Shown here piece by piece: positions 8,658-16,805 of a DNA stretch of 64,000 nucleotides (the first letter of the stretch is position 1; each line of letters opens with the position of its first letter). Where the stretch lies: positions 248,001 to 312,000 of the forward strand of contig NZ_NEGH01000002.1 in assembly GCF_002135375.1 (NCBI RefSeq). The letters are read 5' to 3'. The notes under the pieces are model-generated. The model made no database searches, was not told the origin of the DNA, and worked only from the letters and a program-made list of their open reading frames with translations. The stretch comes from Acinetobacter sp. ANC 4558. GTDB taxonomy: Bacteria; Pseudomonadota; Gammaproteobacteria; Pseudomonadales; Moraxellaceae. The translations under genes and the position numbers were made by a program.

Positions 8658-9404
8658 TTAAGCCTCAGAAGCTGGAGCTTCTTCACCTTTCGCTTGTGCA
8701 TTTGCTTGAGTTTGAGCATATTCTTTACCAGCAAGAATCGCATCAGCCATAGCAGAAGCATAAAGTGTAACTGCACGGATCGCATCATCGTTACCAGGAA
8801 TAATGTAATCTACGTTATCTGGATTAGAGTTTGTATCAACGATACCAATTACAGGAATACCAAGGTTCTTAGCTTCTTTAATTGCAATCGCTTCGTGATC
8901 TACGTCAATTACAAATAAAGCGTCTGGTAAACCACCCATGTTTTTAACGCCACCAAGACCACGCTCAAGTTTTTCCATTTCACGAGTACGTTCTAAAGCT
9001 TCACGTTTAGTTAACTTAGCAAAAGTACCATCTTGAGATTGATTTTGAAGGTCTTTTAGACGGTTGATTGACTGGCGAAGTGTTTTCCAGTTTGTCAACA
9101 TACCACCTAACCAACGGTGATCTACATATGGTTGACCAGCGCGTTGAGCTTGTTCACGGATGATGTTAGAAGCAGCACGTTTAGTACCAACAAACAAAAC
9201 TTTGTTCTTCTTGCTTGCTAATTGGTTAGCAAAGTTCAAAGCATCATTTAACGCAGGAACAGTGTGCTCAAGGTTGATGATGTGAATTTTGTTGCGCGCA
9301 CCAAAGATGTATTCGCGCATTTTTGGATTCCAAAAACGTGTTTGGTGACCGAAGTGTGCGCCTGCTTGAAGAAGGTCGCGCATGCTTACGTTGTAATCTG
9401 CCAT
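8658..9404 (-). CDS. rpsB: 30S ribosomal protein S2
   Basis: S2 is a late-assembling protein of the 30S subunit. The protein begins [20 protein letters not shown] and contains [42 protein letters not shown] and [12 protein letters not shown]. The open frame extends a further 45 codons upstream to 9539. The S2 start is unambiguous at 9404, and the upstream part is the structured mRNA leader. It is followed by tsf and is divergent from map. Confidence 0.98.
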   Translation of the reverse strand: MADYNVSMRDLLQAGAHFGHQTRFWNPKMREYIFGARNKIHIINLEHTVPALNDALNFANQLASKKNKVLFVGTKRAASNIIREQAQRAGQPYVDHRWLGGMLTNWKTLRQSINRLKDLQNQSQDGTFAKLTKREALERTREMEKLERGLGGVKNMGGLPDALFVIDVDHEAIAIKEAKNLGIPVIGIVDTNSNPDNVDYIIPGNDDAIRAVTLYASAMADAILAGKEYAQTQANAQAKGEEAPASEA

Positions 9405-9562
9405 TTTCTTTACCTTAAAGTTTGGGTTAGGCCTCCATATATCCGCATTCTCCACCCTATTGGGCACCCAGAGAAATGTGTCGATATATGTGCGGATTTT
9501 ATTGCCCCATCGCACAAAGCACGTGAAAGTAAGATTCACGAAAAAGCATTTGATAAAATGGG
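9405..9562 (-). promoter_or_regulatory. rpsB 5' leader, pseudoknot-capable, candidate S2 autoregulatory RNA
   Basis: The leader is about 158 nt if transcription starts near 9562. On the minus strand, CGCA (9494-9491) can pair with TGCG (9447-9444), and the adjoining CATATATC (9490-9483) with GATATATG (9443-9436). The order A-B-A'-B' makes an H-type pseudoknot geometry. Between them CCC-AATA-GGG forms a small hairpin flanked by CTC/GAG. In E. coli the rpsB-tsf leader is about the same length and is the target of S2-mediated autorepression. The structure here is read by eye. Confidence 0.6.
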
Positions 9563-9568
9563 CGGCTA

Positions 9569-9598
9569 TTTATACCATAGTCACATACAAATTTCCAA
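9569..9598 (-). promoter_or_regulatory. Candidate rpsB promoter with GC-rich discriminator
   Basis: On the minus strand TTGGAA (9598-9593), an 18-bp spacer and TATAAA (9574-9569) are followed by the GC-rich stretch GCCGCCC just before the expected start. GC-rich discriminators are typical of stringently controlled ribosomal promoters. Confidence 0.55.
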
Positions 9599-9613
9599 AA
9601 GTTTTTAAAGATC

Positions 9614-10441
9614 ATGAACAATACTTATGAAGCGCCACGTCGATTAATCAAATCTGCTGAAGATATCGAGAAAATGCGTATTGCAGGGCGACTTGCAGCT
9701 GAAGTCTTGGATATGATCAAACCGCATATTAAGCCAGGTGTTACAACACTTGAGCTTGATACGATTTGTCATGACTACATCGTCAATCAACAAGATGCCA
9801 TTCCAGCATGCTTAGGTTACGGTGCAGCACCAGGGCGTCCAGCATTTCAGCACGTTATTTGCACATCTGTTAATCATGTCGTTTGTCATGGTGTTCCATC
9901 TGATGCCAAAAAGTTGAAAAAAGGCGATATCTTAAATATTGACGTCACCGTGATTAAAGATGGGTTCCACGGCGATACCAACATGATGTATATCGTAGGT
10001 GAAGACACCTCTATTCTTGCAAATCGATTATGTAAAGTTGCTCAAGAAGCAATGTATCGTGGAATGGAAGCTGTAAAACCTGGTGCAACCATTGGCGATA
10101 TTGGTAATGCTATTCAGCAATATGTTGAGGCTGAACGCTTTGGTGTTGTCCGTGAGTACTGCGGACACGGAATTGGTACCGTTTTCCATGATGAACCACA
10201 AGTTTTACACTATGGTCAACCAAACAGCGGTATGATTTTAGAAGAAGGCATGACTTTTACGATTGAACCAATGGTTAATGCAGGTGATTGGAAAACGAAA
10301 ACCTTGGGCGATAAATGGACGGTCGTTACAAAAGATCATAGTTTATCTGCACAATATGAACATACCATTTTAGTCACGAAGAATGGTTTGGAGGTTTTAA
10401 CTGCACGCCCTGAAGAAGATTTAAGTCGTTTTCAAAAATAA
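9614..10441 (+). CDS. map: Methionine aminopeptidase, type I
   Basis: This enzyme removes the initiator methionine from nascent proteins in the cytoplasm. The 275-residue protein has all five metal ligands in the expected order: Asp in NIDVTV, Asp in HGDTNMM, His in YCGHGIGTVFH, Glu in TFTIEPM and Glu in AQYEHT. Length is normal for type Ia. It is divergent from rpsB across a 209-bp region, an arrangement common in proteobacteria. The Shine-Dalgarno is weak (AAAGATC). A strong terminator follows at 10462. Confidence 0.97.
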   Translation: MNNTYEAPRRLIKSAEDIEKMRIAGRLAAEVLDMIKPHIKPGVTTLELDTICHDYIVNQQDAIPACLGYGAAPGRPAFQHVICTSVNHVVCHGVPSDAKKLKKGDILNIDVTVIKDGFHGDTNMMYIVGEDTSILANRLCKVAQEAMYRGMEAVKPGATIGDIGNAIQQYVEAERFGVVREYCGHGIGTVFHDEPQVLHYGQPNSGMILEEGMTFTIEPMVNAGDWKTKTLGDKWTVVTKDHSLSAQYEHTILVTKNGLEVLTARPEEDLSRFQK

Positions 10442-10461
10442 TATAATCTTGTTCTAATTCT

Positions 10462-10490
10462 AAAAAGGCTATGTCTGCATAGCCTTTTTT
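10462..10490 (+). terminator. Terminator between map and the tetR-type gene
   Basis: AAAAAGGCTATG and CATAGCCTTTTT pair around a 4-nt loop and are followed by T residues; it can serve both convergent genes. Confidence 0.88.
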
Positions 10491-10524
10491 AATTTCATTT
10501 GAATTCTTGATCTCATTTAAAGTT

Positions 10525-11103
10525 TTAAAATTCACATAAGTAACTTTTGACATTCTCTAATATCGATAAGCCTAAATCAGGATGGACTGAACGAGCCAAA
10601 GTTAAGGCGCCTGAAAGTAAACTCAATTGAATCATCGCTTCTTTAGAAATTCGCTGATCATTATTGTTCACATCTAATTTTGATAATATTTCTAATAATG
10701 CCTCAACGCCTTGATGAAAAGACTCCTTCACAGGTTTATCTTGGCTTTCTCTTGCAACATCAATCGTCAAACAGGATAAAGGGCAACTTTTTCCAGGATT
10801 TTCTAAATTTTGTGCAGACAAATAACGATTAATAATGCCATCAAATGCAGCCTTATTATCTTCAGCCTCCTGAACAATACCTTCCCATTTCTCAATTGAT
10901 CTTTGAAAGGTATTTTTGCATGCAATATCAATTAACTCATCTTTATTTTTAAAATGTTTATAAAATCCGCCATGTGTTAATCCAGCAGTCTTCATCAAAT
11001 CTGCAACACTCACAGCAAAACCTTTGTCTCGGATCATCTGAGAGGTAATGCTTTCTATATTTTTTCTATTTTGAGCTGCTACTTGCTTTGACACACGAGG
11101 CAT
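10525..11103 (-). CDS. TetR/AcrR family transcriptional repressor
   Basis: A 192-residue regulator. The N-terminal TetR helix-turn-helix is at about residues 10-56, with VADLMKTAGLTHGGFYKHF as the recognition segment. The C-terminal ligand domain contains GKSCPLSCLTIDVARE; a CP-type cysteine at this place is seen in some NemR-like members that sense electrophiles, so redox or aldehyde sensing is possible but unproven. It is divergent from the MFS gene at 11343. A TAGATTAT/ATAATCTA palindrome in the shared region is the likely operator, so the gene probably represses itself and the transporter. Confidence 0.92.
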   Translation of the reverse strand: MPRVSKQVAAQNRKNIESITSQMIRDKGFAVSVADLMKTAGLTHGGFYKHFKNKDELIDIACKNTFQRSIEKWEGIVQEAEDNKAAFDGIINRYLSAQNLENPGKSCPLSCLTIDVARESQDKPVKESFHQGVEALLEILSKLDVNNNDQRISKEAMIQLSLLSGALTLARSVHPDLGLSILENVKSYLCEF

Positions 11104-11195
11104 AATTTAAATTTCCTATTTTCATCATCTGAAAAATATCTAACAATAGATCATCATAAAAGTTATTTTTTAAAATAAAAATATTTTTTTTAATT

Positions 11196-11215
11196 TAGAT
11201 TATGATTATAATCTA
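11196..11215. promoter_or_regulatory. Palindromic candidate TetR operator overlapping a -10 box
   Basis: TAGATTAT and ATAATCTA form perfect 8-bp arms separated by 4 nt. A perfect TATAAT for rightward transcription lies at 11207-11212, inside the right arm. Binding here would block the MFS gene promoter. Confidence 0.6.
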
Positions 11216-11342
11216 TTTTGTATTTTTGATGTAGTCACCTACATAGAAAATATTCAACACAAAGATATAGCATATTTTCAAGTTCCACAAAAATGCGATT
11301 GATTATTGATGGATTATTTTCTCAATTGCAAAAGGATTAGGC

Positions 11343-12569
11343 ATGCAAATAGATCAACAGCAGCATAAGTTTTCAAAAACATTAATTATTATGCTGATTG
11401 GTAGTGCGTTTATTTTGGCACTTTCATTAGGTATTCGTCATGGTTTTGGCTTGTACTTAGTTCCAATGAGTCATGAGTTTAACTGGAATCATCAAGTTTT
11501 TAGTTTAGCCATTGCTTTTCAAAATCTGCTGTGGGGGGCGGTTCAACCCTTCACTGGAATTTTGGCAGATAAATATGGTAGCAAGAAAGTTGTAGCTGTC
11601 GGCGGCGTGCTCTATGCCATTGGTCTAGCATTAATGGCAATCAGTTCGACCTCTGCATTATTAAACGTCAGTTTGGGTTTAATTATTGGACTCGCACTTT
11701 CTGCAACTTCTTTTTCAGTTCTACTTTCTGCTGTAGGTCGCGCTGCCCATCCTAGTCGTCGAAGCATGGCGATGGGGATTGCAAGTGCTGCTGGTTCTTT
11801 TGGTCAGTTTATTATGCTGCCAACCACTTTACTCTTATTACAACATATTGGTTGGTCTGCTGCACTCATCGTGAGCGCGATATTAGTTGCACTTATTGTT
11901 CCGCTTGCGTGGACATTAAAAGCACCTATGTATGTAGACCCGAATGCAACCACAACAACAAAACAACCCTTACTTTCCTTCAAAACCGTTTTTAAAATTG
12001 CACTAAAACATAAACCCTTTCTATGGCTTGCATTAGGCTTTTTAGTGTGTGGTTTTCAAGTGGTATTTTTAGGAATTCACTTGCCTGGATATTTGATTGA
12101 TCATGGTTTTGATGCCTCAACGGGTACCATCTTTCTTGCCTTAGTTGGTTTATTTAATATTTTCGGAACTTATCTAGCTGGCTGGCTTGGTGATAAATAT
12201 TCAAAACCTCACCTACTCATGGGTTTATATGGTCTAAGAGGAATCACCATTATCATCTTCCTATTACTCCCCTTAAGTGTTTGGACAATCTATGCCTTTG
12301 GGGTCATTATGGGAATTTTATGGCTATCTACTGTTCCGCTAACCAATGGAATTGTAGCCAATATGTTTGGTGTCAAATACCTCACAATGCTCAGCGGTCT
12401 AGTATTCTTCACACATCAAATTGGTTCTTTTTTTGGTGGATGGCTTGGCGGTTTAAATCATGATATAACTGGTAACTATAACATCATCTGGGGACTTTCA
12501 ATTTTCCTCAGTTTGGTTGGGGTTTTAGTTCACTTCTTTGTTAATGAGAAGGCAGTCATTCATGATTAA
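11343..12569 (+). CDS. MFS transporter, OFA/monocarboxylate-like
   Basis: A 408-residue protein with about twelve transmembrane segments. The loop 2-3 motif GILADKYGSKKV and its second-half copy GWLGDKYSKPHL mark the major facilitator superfamily. The beginning, with LSLGIRHGFGLYLVPM, resembles oxalate/formate-antiporter-like and monocarboxylate-like carriers; the substrate is unknown. It is divergent from a TetR regulator that probably represses it. Its last codons overlap by 8 nt a small membrane ORF at 12562, which suggests a coupled small subunit. Confidence 0.88.
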   Translation: MQIDQQQHKFSKTLIIMLIGSAFILALSLGIRHGFGLYLVPMSHEFNWNHQVFSLAIAFQNLLWGAVQPFTGILADKYGSKKVVAVGGVLYAIGLALMAISSTSALLNVSLGLIIGLALSATSFSVLLSAVGRAAHPSRRSMAMGIASAAGSFGQFIMLPTTLLLLQHIGWSAALIVSAILVALIVPLAWTLKAPMYVDPNATTTTKQPLLSFKTVFKIALKHKPFLWLALGFLVCGFQVVFLGIHLPGYLIDHGFDASTGTIFLALVGLFNIFGTYLAGWLGDKYSKPHLLMGLYGLRGITIIIFLLLPLSVWTIYAFGVIMGILWLSTVPLTNGIVANMFGVKYLTMLSGLVFFTHQIGSFFGGWLGGLNHDITGNYNIIWGLSIFLSLVGVLVHFFVNEKAVIHD

Positions 12570-12696
12570 TACCATTTCTTTATTCAAAATTGGGCTTTCA
12601 ATTGGGATCTTCAGCTTATTTGCAATTGCATTTATTTTATGGTTTCAAACACCTAATTTATTTGAATATTTCAATCAAGCGTTCTGCGCACATTAA
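12562..12696 (+). CDS. 44-aa single-pass membrane protein coupled to the MFS transporter
   Basis: This short ORF starts at an ATG inside the end of the MFS gene (8-nt overlap) and encodes 44 residues. One hydrophobic segment, KIGLSIGIFSLFAIAFILWF, is followed by a short polar tail ending in FCAH. The overlap suggests translational coupling. Small membrane proteins encoded directly after OFA-type MFS genes are annotated in several proteobacteria as MFS small subunits; I assign this one by context and topology only. A terminator follows at 12741. Confidence 0.65.
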   Translation: MINTISLFKIGLSIGIFSLFAIAFILWFQTPNLFEYFNQAFCAH

Positions 12697-12740
12697 ATTC
12701 AGTAATATTTTAACTCAGATTTAATTTGCTTTATCACACA

Positions 12741-12768
12741 AAAAACCGAGTAAAACGACTCGGTTTTA
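12741..12768 (+). terminator. Bidirectional terminator
   Basis: AAAACCGAGT and ACTCGGTTTT pair closely around a short A/C loop, flanked by A and T runs. It lies between the MFS unit and the convergent 98-residue gene. Confidence 0.82.
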
Positions 12769-12779
12769 ATCAATATTGC

Positions 12780-13076
12780 TTATATATTTTTCATTAAATC
12801 TAAGCTTTTTAGAATATTTTTACTATTGGGTGCCGTGAAATACCCTAAATTTACAGTAGGATTTTTAGTCGAAAAATGAATATTTAAGTAAGGTGAATCT
12901 AATTTTTGAAAGATGTAATCGTGTTCTATAATTTCACCTAAATATCTCCCTTTTAAATCAATAAAAATATTCAATGCAGGTTCGAAATAACCGATACTCT
13001 CTCCTGTTGGAGAATATAATTGTTGATTAAAAAAATTGGCAACATGTTTGCCATAACTATTATATAAAGAAATCAT
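12780..13076 (-). CDS. Hypothetical 98-aa protein with repeated beta-hairpin motifs
   Basis: The first 60 residues contain three or four similar short units. Each has an aliphatic-aromatic strand, a G-K/E turn and a second strand: LYNSYGKHVANFF, LYSPTGESIGYFEP and IFIDLKGRYLGEII. This pattern resembles the 4-fold beta-flower type of small domain, but I cannot confirm the match. No signal peptide or membrane segment is visible. The C-terminal part has no recognised motif. It stands alone between a terminator and a long non-coding gap. Function unknown. Confidence 0.6.
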   Translation of the reverse strand: MISLYNSYGKHVANFFNQQLYSPTGESIGYFEPALNIFIDLKGRYLGEIIEHDYIFQKLDSPYLNIHFSTKNPTVNLGYFTAPNSKNILKSLDLMKNI

Positions 13077-13573
13077 AATTTCACCTTTATTTAGAATTTA
13101 TTCATAGTGAGTTGAACATTATTACACAAAATACAGTTTTTTCATAAATTATTATTCGCCTAACCTTATCCGTATCAATAAATTTCCAAGAATAAATTCA
13201 GCAGAAAATCTGACATGCCTTACATGTACCTGCATTTATAAAATCAATATTTATAAAATGTGAAAATAAATAATCACTTATTGTTTAAATAATTTATTGA
13301 TCTAAGAGGTTGCGATTTTCTATTGCTTTGCAATTTCTATATCGAAGCTTTTTTACAGTTATTAGCCACGTCCCTCTCATTAGAAAGCCATCATCCTCCG
13401 AGTAATCTTGCAAAATAAGCTAAAAAAATTGTTTAAATAAACAACATGTAAAAATATCGCGCTTCATTTAATTTAGAAACTAAAATCATTTAAGTCAGTT
13501 TATGTCGCGCTGTCATAGCACTGTCACATTTTTTTTGGCATGATAAGCTAACACAATGATTGAATAATGATAA
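13077..13573. other. 497-bp intergenic gap before dgt
   Basis: Very AT-rich DNA with no credible ORF on either strand. It must hold the promoters for the 98-residue gene (leftward) and dgt (rightward). TTGGCA at 13535-13540 could be a -35 element, but no good -10 sits 16-18 bp after it. I see no tRNA, repeat or strong hairpin. A small RNA is possible but nothing in the sequence demands one. Confidence 0.4.
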
Positions 13574-14914
13574 ATGAAGCAAATGAGATGGTTAGAACTT
13601 CTTTCAACAGTTCGTTTAGGAAGTAAAAAAAATAATACTGAACAAGCACGTAGCCCTTTTCATAAAGATTATGATCGAATTATTTTTTCCCAGAGTTTTA
13701 GACAGCTCAACCGAAAAACTCAAGTTCATCCCTTAACTCAACATGATGGAATTCATACACGACTCACACACTCTTTAGAAGTCTCCTGCATTGGCCGATC
13801 TTTAGGAATGCTTGCGGCTGAAAAAATCAAAGATGAACTTCCTGTCTGGATTTCACCTGCCGATGTAGGTGCCATTATTCAGGCAGCATGTTTAGCACAC
13901 GATATTGGTAATCCACCATTTGGACATTCAGGTGAATATGCCATTCGTGAATGGTTTGATGATATTTCTCATACTGATTTTTTACGACACTTAAGTTTAG
14001 AACAACAAGCAGATCTACGCCAATTTGAAGGCAATGCGCAGGGTTTAAGATTATTAACCAAAATTGATTATCATCCACATGATGGTGGAATGCGTTTAAC
14101 CTATGCAACTTTAGGTGCTTATTTAAAATATCCTTGGTTATCAAAAACCATTGAATCTCAAGGAAATACACCTGCGAGCCACCGTGCTAAGTTTGGTTGT
14201 TATCAGGCAGAAAAAGATATTTTACAACAAATTGCCGAGCAACTGGGTCTCATTCAACTGGGAGACTATCATTATTGCAGACATCCCTTGACTTACTTAT
14301 TAGAAGCTGCAGATGATATGTGTTATGCCTTAATTGATTTAGAAGATGGCATTACACTGAACATGTTAAACTATGCAGAAGTTGAACCGATTTTCTTGGC
14401 ACTCATCCAGGATTATGGTATTCCCGCAGAGCTTAATATGCCCAATACCACATGGCATCAAAAAATTGCGGCCTTGCGTGGTCGTGTTATGAAACGTTTA
14501 GTGGATGAAGTGACAACTGCATTTGCAAAACAGCATTGGCAAATTCTTTCTGGGCAATTACAAGGCAGCCTTTTAGACTACTGTTCACCAGATATTGCAA
14601 TCGGCATTCATCGTGCTAAAGAACTTGCCCGTGAAAAAATTTTTGAACATCCACAAAAAGCAGGGTTAGAAATTATTGGTCATCAAAGTTTACAAACCAT
14701 TTTAGATGCATTTATTCCCTTAACAACGCCACACAAAACCTTAAGCTTTAAAGAACAGCGCTTATTGGCTATTTTGAATCGCTCAGGGGTTTATTTTGAA
14801 CAAGATCATTATGAAAATATTATGCAAGTACTTGATATTATTTCTAAGTTTTCAGATCATCAAGCCTATCAACTTTCTCAAGAATTAAGAGGAAATAAAA
14901 TAGGCGCCATCTAG
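13574..14914 (+). CDS. dgt: Deoxyguanosinetriphosphate triphosphohydrolase (dGTPase)
   Basis: Dgt hydrolyses dGTP to deoxyguanosine and triphosphate. The HD-domain signatures are present: RKTQVHPL, GIHTRLTHSLEVS (first His), ACLAHDIGNPPFGHSGE (HD pair) and a later Asp in YLLEAADDMCYAL. The 446-residue length fits the dGTPase type 1/2 families. An in-frame ATG also occurs three codons downstream (13583); the ribosome-binding site is weak for both, so the start is uncertain by nine bases. The gene is monocistronic, about 150 bp upstream of ruvA. Confidence 0.93.
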   Translation: MKQMRWLELLSTVRLGSKKNNTEQARSPFHKDYDRIIFSQSFRQLNRKTQVHPLTQHDGIHTRLTHSLEVSCIGRSLGMLAAEKIKDELPVWISPADVGAIIQAACLAHDIGNPPFGHSGEYAIREWFDDISHTDFLRHLSLEQQADLRQFEGNAQGLRLLTKIDYHPHDGGMRLTYATLGAYLKYPWLSKTIESQGNTPASHRAKFGCYQAEKDILQQIAEQLGLIQLGDYHYCRHPLTYLLEAADDMCYALIDLEDGITLNMLNYAEVEPIFLALIQDYGIPAELNMPNTTWHQKIAALRGRVMKRLVDEVTTAFAKQHWQILSGQLQGSLLDYCSPDIAIGIHRAKELAREKIFEHPQKAGLEIIGHQSLQTILDAFIPLTTPHKTLSFKEQRLLAILNRSGVYFEQDHYENIMQVLDIISKFSDHQAYQLSQELRGNKIGAI

Positions 14915-15062
14915 AATTTTAATACTAAACTCTAAAATGATGTTTTATTTAACGAAGTGGATGAAGTTTATTCTAAACTTTCAATATTTAGTTCGTACCA
15001 TTTTGCGTTTAAAGCAAATGGTCTCTAATATTCTCCCATTAACATAGAAGTGAATAATATAA

Positions 15063-15665
15063 ATGATTGGATGTTTAATTGGTGAAGTTCTTGCTTTGGA
15101 AGCACCGACTGTCGTGTTAAACGTAAATGGTCTTGGTTATGAAATTGACACCCCGCTTTCAACTTTTTGCCAATTACAAAAAGGGCAAAAAGTAACGCTT
15201 TGGACACACTTAACTGTTCGTGAAGATGCGCAACTTCTTTATGGCTTCTTAGATGCACGTGAAAAATCTATTTTTCGTACCCTATTAAAAGTAAATGGTG
15301 TTGGCCCTAAAATGGCTTTGGCGATTTTATCGACATTAAGTACAGAAATGCTCATTCATACCGTAGAAAATGAAGATATAAATACACTGATTAAAGTTCC
15401 AGGTGTAGGGAAAAAAACTGCTGAACGTTTAATGATCGAACTTCGTGATCGTTTTAAAGCAATGGCAACAACATCGCAGCCCCATAATTCAACTATTGAC
15501 CAAATTCAATTTACTGGAAATTCTGCTATTGCTGAGGCTGAAGCTGCTTTACAATCTTTAGGTTATAAACCTTTAGAAGCACAAAAACTCGTGAATGCAG
15601 TCAAAGGTGATTTGACAGAAGCAGGTGAAATTATTCGTGCTGCTTTAAAATCTATGAATCGGTAA
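15063..15665 (+). CDS. ruvA: Holliday junction branch migration subunit RuvA
   Basis: RuvA binds Holliday junctions as a tetramer and loads the RuvB helicase. The 200-residue protein begins MIGCLIGEVLALEAPTVVL (OB-fold domain). It carries helix-hairpin-helix motifs LLKVNGVGPKMALAIL and LIKVPGVGKKTAERLM in the middle, and a C-terminal RuvB-binding domain (ALQSLGYKPLEAQKLV). It is followed by ruvB, about 65 bp to the ruvB start. RuvC is not adjacent. Confidence 0.97.
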   Translation: MIGCLIGEVLALEAPTVVLNVNGLGYEIDTPLSTFCQLQKGQKVTLWTHLTVREDAQLLYGFLDAREKSIFRTLLKVNGVGPKMALAILSTLSTEMLIHTVENEDINTLIKVPGVGKKTAERLMIELRDRFKAMATTSQPHNSTIDQIQFTGNSAIAEAEAALQSLGYKPLEAQKLVNAVKGDLTEAGEIIRAALKSMNR

Positions 15666-15730
15666 TTTAGAATAATAATCTATTCGTATCTTATATAAAC
15701 GTTACAGTGACAGAGACTAATCACATCATT

Positions 15731-16738
15731 ATGCAAGACCGTTTAATTAGTGGTTCAGAAAAACCCGAAGATCATTTTGATCGTGCAATTCGTCCAACCT
15801 CGCTCGATGATTATATTGGGCAACCTGTTGTACGTGAACAAATGGAAATCTTCATTGGTGCTGCACGTGGACGTGGTGAAGCATTAGACCATACTTTAAT
15901 TTTTGGGCCTCCAGGTTTAGGAAAAACAACACTTGCCAATATTATTGCACGAGAGATGGGGGGAAATTTAAAATCAACCTCTGGTCCAGTGTTAGAGCGT
16001 GCTGGTGATTTGGCTGCAATGCTCACCAATTTAGAAGAAGGTGATGTTTTATTTATTGATGAAATTCACCGTCTTTCTCCAGTCATTGAAGAAATTCTTT
16101 ATCCAGCCATGGAAGATTATCAACTTGATATTATGATTGGAGAAGGTCCAGCAGCACGCTCGATCAAATTAGATTTACCGCCTTTCACCTTAGTTGCAGC
16201 AACCACTCGTGCAGGCTTACTCACCTCTCCACTACGTGACCGTTTTGGTATTGTGCAACGTTTAGAGTTTTATTCGGTTGATGATCTGACTCACATTGTG
16301 ACACGTTCTGCCAATTTAATGAATGTACCAATTACTGAAGCAGGTTCACGTGAAGTTGCACGCCGTTCACGTGGCACTCCACGTATTGCAAATCGTCTAT
16401 TAAGACGTGTTCGTGATTACGCACAAGTCAAAGGAACAGGTGATGTTACTCAGGATATGGCACAACGTGCCTTAGATATGCTCAATGTAGATAAAGATGG
16501 TTTGGACACTTTAGACCGTCGTTATTTATCGATGCTCCTTGAGCGTTTTGATGGAGGACCAGGCGGTGTTGAAGCTTTAGCAGCAGCGATGGCGGAAGAC
16601 TCAGGTACCCTAGAAGATGTTATTGAGCCTTACCTAATTCAACAAGGCTATGTGATGCGTACTGCACGTGGACGCATTGCAACCAATATGGCCTATTTAC
16701 AATTTGGTCTAACACCGCCAGAACCAAAAGAAAAATAA
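15731..16738 (+). CDS. ruvB: Holliday junction ATP-dependent helicase RuvB
   Basis: RuvB is the hexameric AAA+ motor of branch migration. Walker A is GPPGLGKTT, Walker B is LFIDEIHRL, sensor 1 is VAATTRAG and the arginine finger region is SPLRDRFG. The C-terminal winged helix contains [12 protein letters not shown] and [12 protein letters not shown]. An upstream in-frame GTG at 15707 would add eight residues. I prefer the ATG at 15731 because MQDRLISG aligns with the E. coli N-terminus, although neither start has a good Shine-Dalgarno. The resulting 335 residues is the usual size. Confidence 0.96.
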   Translation: MQDRLISGSEKPEDHFDRAIRPTSLDDYIGQPVVREQMEIFIGAARGRGEALDHTLIFGPPGLGKTTLANIIAREMGGNLKSTSGPVLERAGDLAAMLTNLEEGDVLFIDEIHRLSPVIEEILYPAMEDYQLDIMIGEGPAARSIKLDLPPFTLVAATTRAGLLTSPLRDRFGIVQRLEFYSVDDLTHIVTRSANLMNVPITEAGSREVARRSRGTPRIANRLLRRVRDYAQVKGTGDVTQDMAQRALDMLNVDKDGLDTLDRRYLSMLLERFDGGPGGVEALAAAMAEDSGTLEDVIEPYLIQQGYVMRTARGRIATNMAYLQFGLTPPEPKEK

Positions 16739-16747
16739 TCTCACCTT

Positions 16748-16789
16748 GGGGCTTAACATTATTCTACAATTCAAATAATGCTAAGCTCC
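16748..16789. terminator. Long imperfect hairpin between convergent ruvB and the amidase gene
   Basis: GGGGCTTAACATTATT and AATAATGCTAAGCTCC can form about 16 pairs (one G-T wobble, one mismatch) around a 10-nt loop. There is no long T run on either side, so it is a weak or factor-assisted terminator at best. Confidence 0.5.
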
Positions 16790-16805
16790 ATCTCAATCAA
16801 AATTA

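Noticed and set aside
8517..8918. 133-codon plus-strand ORF across the rpsB-tsf gap
   Set aside because: Cysteine- and serine-rich low-quality translation antisense to rpsB; no supporting signals.
9405..9539. 45-codon N-terminal extension of S2
   Set aside because: S2 proteins start at MADYN-like sequence. The extension is the non-coding, structured mRNA leader.
9264..9608. 114-codon plus-strand ORF antisense to rpsB and its leader
   Set aside because: Antisense to conserved S2 codons and the leader structure; no ribosome-binding site and no homology visible.
13875..14171. 98-codon minus-strand ORF inside dgt
   Set aside because: Antisense to the conserved HD-domain region of dGTPase; no independent evidence.
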